Below, one piece after another: positions 49,692-57,830 of a stretch of DNA of 64,000 bases (positions within the stretch are counted from its first letter, which is position 1; each line of letters begins with the position of its first letter). The DNA comes from Betaproteobacteria bacterium (GTDB lineage: Bacteria > Pseudomonadota > Gammaproteobacteria > Burkholderiales > SG8-39): positions 1-64,000 of the forward strand of contig JAJDOG010000024.1 in assembly GCA_022340285.1 (NCBI GenBank). The letters run 5' to 3'. A model generated the notes under the pieces. The model was not told where the DNA came from and did no database searches. It saw only the letters and a program-made list of their open reading frames with translations. The position numbers were made by a program, and so were the translations under genes.

Positions 49692-51074
49692 CTACAGCAT
49701 CTTCTCCGGGCGCACCCAGTCAGCGAACTGGGTTTCCGTGACGTAGCCGAGCGCGAGCGCGGCCTCGCGCAGCGTGGTGCCCTCCGCGTGCGCCTTGTGC
49801 GCGATCTTCGCCGCCTTGTCGTAGCCGATGTGCGGCGCGAGCGCGGTGACCAGCATCAGCGAGCGGGCGAGCAGATCCGCGATGCGCTCCGGGTCGGGCT
49901 CGATGCCCGATGCGCAGTAGTGATCGAACGACCGCGCGCCGTCGGCCAATAGCCTGCAGCTCTGCAGGAAGCAGTAGGCGATGACCGGCTTCGCGACGTT
50001 CAGCTCGAAGTTCCCGGACGCACCCGCGACGCCGATGGCGACGTCGTTGCCGAACACCTGCGCCGCGAGCATCAGGACCGCTTCGCACTGGGTCGGGTTC
50101 ACCTTGCCTGGCATGATCGAGCTCCCGGGCTCGTTCTTCGGGATCGTGATCTCGCCGATTCCGCAGCGCGGGCCGCTCGCGAGCCAGCGCACGTCGTTCG
50201 CGATCTTCGCGAGCGCAGTCGCCGCGGTGCGCAGCGTTCCATGCGCGTTCACCAGCGCATCGTGTGCCGCGAGTGCCTCGAACTTGTTCGGCGCGGAGAC
50301 GAACGGCAATCCGGTCAGCCGCGCGAGCTCGGCCGCCGCTCGCACACCGAACTCGGGCGGTGCATTGAGCCCCGTCCCGACGGCCGTGCCCCCCAACGCG
50401 AGCCCCGCGAGCCGTGGATACGCCGCCTCGATATGGCGAACGGCGTGGTCGAGCTGCGCGGCATAGCCAGAGAACTCCTGGCCAAGTGTCAAGGGCGTGG
50501 CGTCCTGCAGGTGGGTTCGCCCGATCTTCACGATCCGCGCAAAGGCCTCGCTCTTCGCCGACAGCGTCGCGGCCAGCGCCCGCAGTGCCGGAACAACGTC
50601 GTGCACGAGCGAGCCATAGGCGGCGACGTGCATGGCGGTGGGAAACGCGTCGTTGGTGGACTGACTGCGATTCACGTGGTCGTTGGCATGCACGCGGCGA
50701 CCCGCTCCACGCGCGTCGCCGAGGAGTTCGCTCGCGCGGTTGGCGAGCACCTCGTTCACGTTCATGTTGGTCTGGGTACCCGAACCGGTCTGCCAGACCA
50801 CGAGAGGAAAGTCGTCGGCATGGCGACCGGCGAGCACTTCGTCGGCCGCCGCGACCACGGCATCCGCGATCGTGGCGTCGAGCGTGCCAAGATCGCGATT
50901 GACCGTGGCCGCCGCGCGCTTGACCCGCACCAGTGCGCGGATGAGCTCTGCCGGCATGCGTTCGTTCGAGATCCTGAAATGCTTGAGGGAGCGCTGCGTC
51001 TGTGCCCCCCAGAGGCGCTCGGCCGGAACCTCGACGGGTCCGAAGCTGTCGTGCTCGATTCGCGTGTCAGCCAT
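49692..51074 (-). CDS. fumC: Fumarate hydratase class II
   Basis: [64 protein letters not shown] signature. Confidence 0.97.
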   Translation of the reverse strand: MADTRIEHDSFGPVEVPAERLWGAQTQRSLKHFRISNERMPAELIRALVRVKRAAATVNRDLGTLDATIADAVVAAADEVLAGRHADDFPLVVWQTGSGTQTNMNVNEVLANRASELLGDARGAGRRVHANDHVNRSQSTNDAFPTAMHVAAYGSLVHDVVPALRALAATLSAKSEAFARIVKIGRTHLQDATPLTLGQEFSGYAAQLDHAVRHIEAAYPRLAGLALGGTAVGTGLNAPPEFGVRAAAELARLTGLPFVSAPNKFEALAAHDALVNAHGTLRTAATALAKIANDVRWLASGPRCGIGEITIPKNEPGSSIMPGKVNPTQCEAVLMLAAQVFGNDVAIGVAGASGNFELNVAKPVIAYCFLQSCRLLADGARSFDHYCASGIEPDPERIADLLARSLMLVTALAPHIGYDKAAKIAHKAHAEGTTLREAALALGYVTETQFADWVRPEKML

Positions 51075-51103
51075 CTTCGATTCTCCAGCTGTTCGGTTCC
51101 ATT

Positions 51104-52399
51104 CTAGGGACCCTGGCGCTCGTCCGTCCGGGGCGCCGCCGATTCCCCGATTACGATGCGCGCGTGGCGCTCGAACGTCCAGTATGACCACGCCCATTCC
51201 ATCAGCACGACGAACCGGTTGCGAAATCCGATCAGGAAATAGATGTGGGCGAAGAGCCACGCGAGCCACGCCGGGTAGCCCCAGAGCCGCATGCGCCCGA
51301 TCACCGCGACGGCGGCCCGGCGGCCGATCGTGGCAAGCGTCCCGTAGTCGCGGTAGCGAAACGGCCGCGTCGGGCGTCCCGCGAGCAGCGCGATCACGTT
51401 GCGCGCGGCGTGCGCGCCCATCTGCTTCGCCGCCGGGGCAATGCCCGGCACCGGTGAGCCGTTCGACTGGACCGAAGCAAGGTCGCCCGCCACGAAGATT
51501 TCCGGGTAACCCGGGACCGACAGATCGGGCGCGACGCGAACGCGGCCGGCCCGATCGAGCGGCACGCGAAGCGAAGCGCCGAGCGGCGAGGCTGCCACGC
51601 CCGCCGCCCAGATCACGGTGCGTGCCGGGATGCGCGAACTGCCGATGGAGGAGCCGATAGAGGCGCCGATCGAGACACCGGCCGCGTCGATCGCCGTCGC
51701 GAGGCATCCGGTGCGCACCTCGACGCCGAGACGTTCCAGCTGTCGGCGTGCCCGCTCCGACAGCTCGGGAGGATACGGCGGCAGCACGCGATCGGCGCCT
51801 TCGAGGAGGATCACCCGCGTCTGGTGCGTGTCGATGTGGCGGAACTCGCCGCGCAGTGTGTGGCGCGCGATCTCTGCGAGGGTGCCGGCGAGTTCGACGC
51901 CGGTCGCACCGGCGCCGATCACTACGAACGTCAGCCACGCTGTGCGCGCGGCCGGATCGGCCTCGCGCTCCGCGCGCTCGAAGGCGGTGAGAATGCGACG
52001 GCGGATTTCGAACGCGTCCTCGAGCGTCTTGAGTCCCGGCGCGTCAGCTTCCCACTCGTCCCGCCCGAAGTAGCTGTGTCTGGCACCGCTTGCAACGATC
52101 AGAAAGTCGTACGCGACCTCCTCCTCTCCGTCGAGGACCACGACGTGCCGCTCGGGGTCGATTCGGCGCACGTCCGCCATCAGCACGGTAAGGTTCTTCT
52201 GGCGCCTCAGGATGTGCCGGATCGGCGCGGCGATCTCGGTGGCCGAAAGGCCCGCCGTGGCGACCTGGTAGAGGAGCGGCTGGAAGAGATGATGGTTCGC
52301 GCGGTCGATTATCGTCACCCGCACGCCATCGCGGCCGACCCCGCGTGCTGCGGCGAGCCCACCGAAACCACAACCGATGATCACGACGTGCGGCGTCAT
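51104..52399 (-). CDS. NAD(P)/FAD-dependent oxidoreductase, type II NADH dehydrogenase-like
   Basis: [101 protein letters not shown]. Confidence 0.93.
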   Translation of the reverse strand: MTPHVVIIGCGFGGLAAARGVGRDGVRVTIIDRANHHLFQPLLYQVATAGLSATEIAAPIRHILRRQKNLTVLMADVRRIDPERHVVVLDGEEEVAYDFLIVASGARHSYFGRDEWEADAPGLKTLEDAFEIRRRILTAFERAEREADPAARTAWLTFVVIGAGATGVELAGTLAEIARHTLRGEFRHIDTHQTRVILLEGADRVLPPYPPELSERARRQLERLGVEVRTGCLATAIDAAGVSIGASIGSSIGSSRIPARTVIWAAGVAASPLGASLRVPLDRAGRVRVAPDLSVPGYPEIFVAGDLASVQSNGSPVPGIAPAAKQMGAHAARNVIALLAGRPTRPFRYRDYGTLATIGRRAAVAVIGRMRLWGYPAWLAWLFAHIYFLIGFRNRFVVLMEWAWSYWTFERHARIVIGESAAPRTDERQGP

Positions 52400-52450
52400 G
52401 CCGCAAGTGTAATCGGGCGGCATTCGCGCCGCCCCGCGCCTAGACGCCCG

Positions 52451-53983
52451 TCAACTCGGGCACTCGAGCGTGCTCTGGACTTCGCCGTCGTCGCTGACCG
52501 ACTCGAGGCGCACGGTGAAGCCCCACAGGCGTCCGAGGTGCTTGAGGGTTTCCTCCGCCTCGTCCTCGCGCAGCGGCTGGCCGCGCGGCATCTGGTGTCG
52601 CAGCGTGAGCGAGCGATCCCCGTCGCGCTCGTAGTTCGCCACCTGTATGTCAGGCACTGTGAAGTCCCGGCTGTATTGACGCGAGAGCAGCGTGCGCACG
52701 CGTTGATAGCCGGCCTCGTCGTGAATCGCATCGACGACGAGCTCGGGCTCGTCCTCATGGTCGGCGACCGCGAAGAGCCGGAAGTCGCGGATGAGCTTCG
52801 GCGAAAGATACTGCGCGATGAAGGACTCGTCCTTGAAGTTCCGCATCGCGAAATCGAGAACCTGCCGCCAGTCGCCGCCGGCAATCTCCGGAAACCACTG
52901 CCGGTCCTCGTCGGTGGGCGCCTCGCAGATACGCTTGAGGTCCGTGAACATCGCGAAACCCAGCGCGTAGGGGTTGAGGCCGCCGTACCCGGGCTGATCG
53001 AACCCGCGTTGCGAGATTACGTTCGTGTGAGACTGGAGGAACTCGAGCATGAACGAGTCGTCCACGAGACCCTTGTCGTAGAGCCGGTTGGTGAGCGTGT
53101 AATGCCAGAAGCACGCCCAGCCTTCGTTCATGACCTTGGTCTGCGACTGCGGATAGAAGTACTGGGAGATCTTGCGCACGATGCGCACGATCTCCTTCTG
53201 CCAGGGTTCGAGCTTAGGGGAATACTTCTCGACGAAGTAGAGCACGTTCTCTTCGGGCTCCGCAGGGAACACCGGGCGAGTCGCCTCCTCGGCCTCTTTC
53301 GACTCCTTGCGGGGCAGAGTTCGCCAGAGATCGTTGAAGAGTTGCCGCGCACTCTCCTCGCGCTCCGATTGCCGGCGCACTTCGTCCTTCAGCGACTTCG
53401 CGCCCGGCCGCTTGTACTTGTCCACACCGTGCGGCGAGAGCGCATGGCAGGAATCCAGTATCTCCTCGACGGCCGGGATACCGTAGCGCTCCTCGCATTT
53501 CATCACGAAGCTGCGCGCGAATACGAGGTAGTCGAGTATCGCGTCCGCGTAGGTCCACTGGCGAAAGAGGTAGTTGCCCTTGAAGAACGAGTTGTGACCA
53601 TAGCTCGCGTGCGCGATCACGAGCGCCTGCATGGTGATCGTGTTCTCCTCCATGAGGTACGCGATGCAGGGGTCGGAATTGATGACGATCTCGTAGGCGA
53701 GCCCTTGGTACCCCTTGCGATAGAGCGCCTCGTTCCGGATGAACTCCTTGCCGTGGGTCCAGTGCGGATACGTGATCGGCAGTCCGGTCGAGGCGTACGC
53801 ATCGAGCATCTGCTCGGAAGTGATGACCTCGATCTGGTTGGGATAGGTGTCGAGGCCGAATTCGCGCGCGCACTCGCCGATCGCGTCGTCGTAGCGGCGA
53901 ATGAGGTCGAACGTCCACTCTGGACCGCGCGAGATCGGCTCGGCCGCGCGCCGGATCGTCCCGACCGTCGGATTCGCGGTCAC
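52451..53983 (-). CDS. SpoVR family protein
   Basis: GPEWTFDLIRRYDDAIGECAREFGLDTYPNQIEVITSEQMLDAYASTGLPITYPHWTHGKEF; EGWACFWHYTLTNRLYDKGLV. Confidence 0.95.
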   Translation of the reverse strand: MTANPTVGTIRRAAEPISRGPEWTFDLIRRYDDAIGECAREFGLDTYPNQIEVITSEQMLDAYASTGLPITYPHWTHGKEFIRNEALYRKGYQGLAYEIVINSDPCIAYLMEENTITMQALVIAHASYGHNSFFKGNYLFRQWTYADAILDYLVFARSFVMKCEERYGIPAVEEILDSCHALSPHGVDKYKRPGAKSLKDEVRRQSEREESARQLFNDLWRTLPRKESKEAEEATRPVFPAEPEENVLYFVEKYSPKLEPWQKEIVRIVRKISQYFYPQSQTKVMNEGWACFWHYTLTNRLYDKGLVDDSFMLEFLQSHTNVISQRGFDQPGYGGLNPYALGFAMFTDLKRICEAPTDEDRQWFPEIAGGDWRQVLDFAMRNFKDESFIAQYLSPKLIRDFRLFAVADHEDEPELVVDAIHDEAGYQRVRTLLSRQYSRDFTVPDIQVANYERDGDRSLTLRHQMPRGQPLREDEAEETLKHLGRLWGFTVRLESVSDDGEVQSTLECPS

Positions 53984-55251
53984 GCCGTCTCCTTGCTGAA
54001 CAGATCGCGAAAGACCGGATAGATCTCGGCGTGCCCCGCCACACGTCGCATCGCGAAGTTCTGCGCGATCGCCGGGAGTTCCTCGTACGCCGCCCAGAGC
54101 GTGCTCGTGCGCCCGTCGTTCTCGTCCGGGATCTCGACATAGGCGAAGAAGCGGGTGAGCGGGAGCAAGAATTCGCGCAGGAATCGCACGCTTTTCGCCG
54201 GGTCGCTGCCGAAGGCGTCCCCGTCGGAAGCCTGCGCCGCGTAGATGTTCCAGCTCGAGTCGTTATAGCGCTCCTCGACGATCTCGTGCATCAGCTCGAG
54301 CGCGGAGCAGACGACCGTTCCGCCGGTGCGCGGATCGTGGAAGAAGGCCTGCTCGTCGCACTCCTCGGCGTTGTCGGTATGCCGGATGAATACGAGATTA
54401 ACCTGCTCGTACTTGCGCGTCAGAAAGAGGTAGAGCAGCGTGAAGAACCGCTTCGCGAGGTCCTTCTTGCGCTCGTCCATCGATGCCGAGACGTCCATCA
54501 GGCAGAACATCACCGCTCGCGCGACGGGCGCCGGGACGGCCACCCGGTTGCGGTAGCGCAGATCGAGATCGTCCAGAAACGGCACGCGCTGCAGCTTCTT
54601 CTCCAGCGTCTCGACGCGCTCGCGCAGCATCGAAACCTGCATGATCGATACGGAGCGGCGCTCGGCCTCCTCCAACTCCGCGCGCGCGGCCTCGAGCTCG
54701 TCGCGGATGGCCGCGGAAAGCGCGATCCGGCGCCCGAGTGATTGCTTGAGCGTGCGCACGACGGCCAGGTTGTTCGGGGAGCCCTCTCGACGGTAGCCGG
54801 CGCGCACCCACTTGCGCTCGGGGATGTCGCCGAGGAAGTTGCGCACCAGATCCGGAAGCTCCATGTCCTCGAAGAAGAGATCGAGGAACTCCTCCCGCGA
54901 CAGGCTGAACACGAAATCGTCGACGCCCTCGCCCTCGCCGCCTTCGCTACCCCGGCCACCGCCTTCGCCGCCGCCCTGGGGACGGGGGATCGTGTCGCCT
55001 GCGATGAATTCGCGATTCCCGGAATTGACGACTTCGCGGTCGCCGCCGGGCCCATGGCGGAACACCGGCTCGCGAATGTCGCGCGCCGGAATGTTCACGT
55101 TGCCGCCCTTGTCGATGTCGGTGATCGAACGCTCGGAGGCGATCCCCTTTACCGAGCGGCGGATCTGCTCCTTGTAGCGGCGCAGGAAACGCTCGCGATT
55201 GACCGCGCTCTTGTTCCCGCCCCCGAGCCTCCGGTCTATGAGGTGGTTCAT
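53980..55251 (-). CDS. DUF444 / YeaH-YhbH family protein (vWA-like)
   Basis: MNHLIDRRLGGGNKSAVNRERFLRRYKEQIRRSVKG; VMFCLMDVSASMDERKKDLAKRFFTLLYLFL; ATGA overlap with SpoVR. Confidence 0.95.
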   Translation of the reverse strand: MNHLIDRRLGGGNKSAVNRERFLRRYKEQIRRSVKGIASERSITDIDKGGNVNIPARDIREPVFRHGPGGDREVVNSGNREFIAGDTIPRPQGGGEGGGRGSEGGEGEGVDDFVFSLSREEFLDLFFEDMELPDLVRNFLGDIPERKWVRAGYRREGSPNNLAVVRTLKQSLGRRIALSAAIRDELEAARAELEEAERRSVSIMQVSMLRERVETLEKKLQRVPFLDDLDLRYRNRVAVPAPVARAVMFCLMDVSASMDERKKDLAKRFFTLLYLFLTRKYEQVNLVFIRHTDNAEECDEQAFFHDPRTGGTVVCSALELMHEIVEERYNDSSWNIYAAQASDGDAFGSDPAKSVRFLREFLLPLTRFFAYVEIPDENDGRTSTLWAAYEELPAIAQNFAMRRVAGHAEIYPVFRDLFSKETA

Positions 55252-55328
55252 AGGTCGCAATACGGTGTGTGTCGCGCCCCGATCAGGGCGGCGATCGACC
55301 GGGTTCGACCGGCGGGAAGGTTGAACGA

Positions 55329-55388
55329 ACAAGGGGAGGAATCCCCTTGTATATCCCCCACTCGGGACAAGGGGGCAAGCCCCCTTGT
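55329..55388. repeat. Tandem imperfect ~38-bp repeat forming two 9-bp hairpins in the prkA-DUF444 gap
   Basis: ACAAGGGGA-GGAA-TCCCCTTGT (55329-55350) and ACAAGGGGG-CAAG-CCCCCTTGT (55367-55388), followed by TATATCCCC / TAGATCCCC respectively. Confidence 0.85.
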
Positions 55389-55438
55389 AGATCCCCGAGG
55401 CGTGCCGCGTTGCTTACACGTTCGGATAGCGGCTCGGT

Positions 55439-57364
55439 TCACTGTGACTTACGGACCCTCAGGTACCACTCGCAGAGCAGCCGGACCTGTTTGTCGGTGT
55501 AGCCCTTCTCGACCATGCGCGCGACGAAGTCCTTGTGCTTCTGGTCGTCGTCGGTCGACGCCTTGGCGGTAAAGGAGATCACCGGGAGCAGGTCCTCGGT
55601 GGTCGCGAACATCTTCTTCTCGATCACCTCCCGCAGCTTCTCGTAGCTGCGCCAGTCGGGGTTCTTGCCTCCGTGCGAAGCGCGCGCACGCAGCACGAAA
55701 TTAACGATCTCGTTCCGGAAGTCCTTCGGGTTGGCGATGCCGGCCGGCTTCTCGATTTTCTCGAGCTCCCCGTTCAGGTGCTGGCGATCGAATATCTCGC
55801 CGGTCTCCGGATCGCGGTACTCCTCGTCCTGCAGCCAGCAGTCGGCATAGGTTACGTACCGGTCGAAGATGTTCTGCCCGTACTCGGTGTAGGACTCGAG
55901 ATACGCGGTCTGGATCTCCTTGCCGATGAACTCTGAGTAACGCGGCGCGAGATAGCCCTTGATGAATTCCAGGTAGCGACGCCTGATCTCGTCAGGCAGG
56001 TCCTCCTTCTGCAGGCGCTGCTCGAGCACGTACATCAAATGAACCGGGTTCGCGGCGACTTCGGTCTGGTCGTAGTTGAACACCGAGGAGAGCACCTTGT
56101 ACGAGAAGCGCGTCGAGGTGCCGGTCATTCCCTCGTCGTGCCCGGCATAGTCGCGGTATTCCTGATAGGACTTTGCCTTCGGATCGACGTCTTTCAGGCT
56201 CTCGCCGTCGTACACGCGCATCTTCGAATAGATGCTTGAGTTCTCCGGCTCCTTCAGCCGGGTGAGCACCGCAAACTGCGCCATCATGTCGAGCGTACCG
56301 GGCGCGCACGGGGCGCTCGAGAGGCTCGAGTTGTTGAGCAGCTTCTGATAGATCTTGATTTCCTCGGAAACGCGCAAGCAGTACGGCACCTTGACGATGT
56401 AGATCCGGTCGAGGAACGCCTCGTTGTGCCGGTTGTTCCGGAATGTCTGCCACTCGGTCTCGTTCGAGTGCGCGAGGATGATCCCCGCGAAGGGAATCGC
56501 ACCGAATCCCTCGGTGCCCTTGTAGTTGCCCTCCTGCGTCGCCGTGAGCAGGGGGTGAAGCATCTTGATGGGGGCCTTGAACATCTCCACGAATTCGAGG
56601 AGGCCCTGGTTCGCGTGGCAAAGTCCGCCGGAGTAGCTGTACGCGTCGGGGTCGTCCTGCGCGAAGCGGTCGAGCTTGCGGATGTCCACCTTGCCGACCA
56701 GGGACGAGATGTCCTGGTTGTTCTCGTCGCCCGGCTCGGTCTTCGTGATGGCGACCTGCTTGAGGATCGAAGGCTTGATCCGCACGACGCGGAACTTGGA
56801 GACATCCCCGTCGTGCTCCTTCAGCCGCTTGACGGCCCACGGAGACATGATTCCGGAAAGGTAGCGCCGCGGAATCCCGTATTCCTTCTCGAGCGCCTCG
56901 CCGAACTGCGGCGTGCTGAACAGCCCCAAGGGCGATTCGTTGACCGGCGAACCCTTGAGCGTGTAGATCGGATGGGACTCCATCAGGAACTTGAGGCGCT
57001 CGGCGATCGAGGACTTGCCGCCGCCGACCGGCCCGAGCAGGTACAACACCTGCTTCTTCTCCTCCAGTCCCTGGGCGGCGTGCTTGAAGAAGGAGACGAT
57101 CTGGTCGATCACCTCCTCCATGCCGTAGAACTCGTCGAAGGCGGGGTACCGGCGGATCAGCCGGTTGCCGAATATGCGCGATAGCCGGGGATCGTTGCGG
57201 GTGTCGACCAGCTCGGGCTCGCCGATTGCCTTGAGCATCCGCTCAGCCGGCGTCGCATACGCCAGCGGGTCGAAGCGCGCAAGGTCGAGATATTCGTGGA
57301 GCGACATCTCCTCGTGATTCGTACTCGAGTAGTACGACCGGAAGCTCTGGACGATGTCAACCAT
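55439..57364 (-). CDS. PrkA (YeaG) family serine protein kinase
   Basis: MVDIVQSFRSYYSSTNHEEMSLHEYLDLARFDPLAYATPAERMLKAIGEPELVDT; LGPVGGGKSSIAERLKFLME P-loop; HEGMTGTSTRFSYKVLSSVFNYD. Confidence 0.97.
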   Translation of the reverse strand: MVDIVQSFRSYYSSTNHEEMSLHEYLDLARFDPLAYATPAERMLKAIGEPELVDTRNDPRLSRIFGNRLIRRYPAFDEFYGMEEVIDQIVSFFKHAAQGLEEKKQVLYLLGPVGGGKSSIAERLKFLMESHPIYTLKGSPVNESPLGLFSTPQFGEALEKEYGIPRRYLSGIMSPWAVKRLKEHDGDVSKFRVVRIKPSILKQVAITKTEPGDENNQDISSLVGKVDIRKLDRFAQDDPDAYSYSGGLCHANQGLLEFVEMFKAPIKMLHPLLTATQEGNYKGTEGFGAIPFAGIILAHSNETEWQTFRNNRHNEAFLDRIYIVKVPYCLRVSEEIKIYQKLLNNSSLSSAPCAPGTLDMMAQFAVLTRLKEPENSSIYSKMRVYDGESLKDVDPKAKSYQEYRDYAGHDEGMTGTSTRFSYKVLSSVFNYDQTEVAANPVHLMYVLEQRLQKEDLPDEIRRRYLEFIKGYLAPRYSEFIGKEIQTAYLESYTEYGQNIFDRYVTYADCWLQDEEYRDPETGEIFDRQHLNGELEKIEKPAGIANPKDFRNEIVNFVLRARASHGGKNPDWRSYEKLREVIEKKMFATTEDLLPVISFTAKASTDDDQKHKDFVARMVEKGYTDKQVRLLCEWYLRVRKSQ

Positions 57365-57451
57365 GGCTTACCTCCAATCCTTGGCGGGTCAACTGCGCCC
57401 GCCGAAATCAACTATAGACCCAGCGTGTCGCGCACAGTTCCGCTTTGACTG

Positions 57452-57468
57452 AAGCATTTCGCGTTCCA
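57452..57468 (-). promoter_or_regulatory. Candidate sigma54 (-24/-12) promoter upstream of prkA
   Basis: Reverse strand TGGAACGCGAAATGCTT against consensus TGGCACG-N4-TTGCW: GG-N10-GC spacing exact, two mismatches. Confidence 0.5.
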
Positions 57469-57615
57469 GTTCCCTCCCCCGTCTGCTCCGCGAATTCTCA
57501 CTTTTCTCGGTGCTCGCGTCGATCGACGACGCTTGTAACTTTCAAATAACGCTCGACCATGTTGATGCGACTACCGCACTGTAACGCTTTCCGCTCGCGC
57601 GAGAAACCGCGAATT

Positions 57616-57740
57616 TTGCGCCCCGGCGCAAGTAGGATCCGCGCTTTCCTGCATACGTGACCGAAGTCTCACCGGGTTGGCACTCTTGCGCAAGGTCTGC
57701 CAGGCTGCCCGAGAACGGGGCAAACAGGCGCAATGTGCGC
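57616..57740. promoter_or_regulatory. Cluster of three GCGCAA/TTGCGC dyads upstream of the candidate prkA promoter
   Basis: TTGCGCC-CC-GGCGCAA (57616-57631), TTGCGCAA (57686-57693), GCGCA-ATG-TGCGC (57728-57740). Confidence 0.4.
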
Positions 57741-57830
57741 GCTTCTGGGGCACCCAGCGCGCCGAAACAACGCTCACCGCCGCCCGTTGTGTGATATATG
57801 CCGCAGGCATTCCCGGCACGGCCGCCGCGC

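Noticed and set aside
57677-57691. Plus-strand sigma54-like TTGGCACTCTTGCGC
   Set aside because: GG to GC spacing is not 10 nt and no + strand gene lies downstream.
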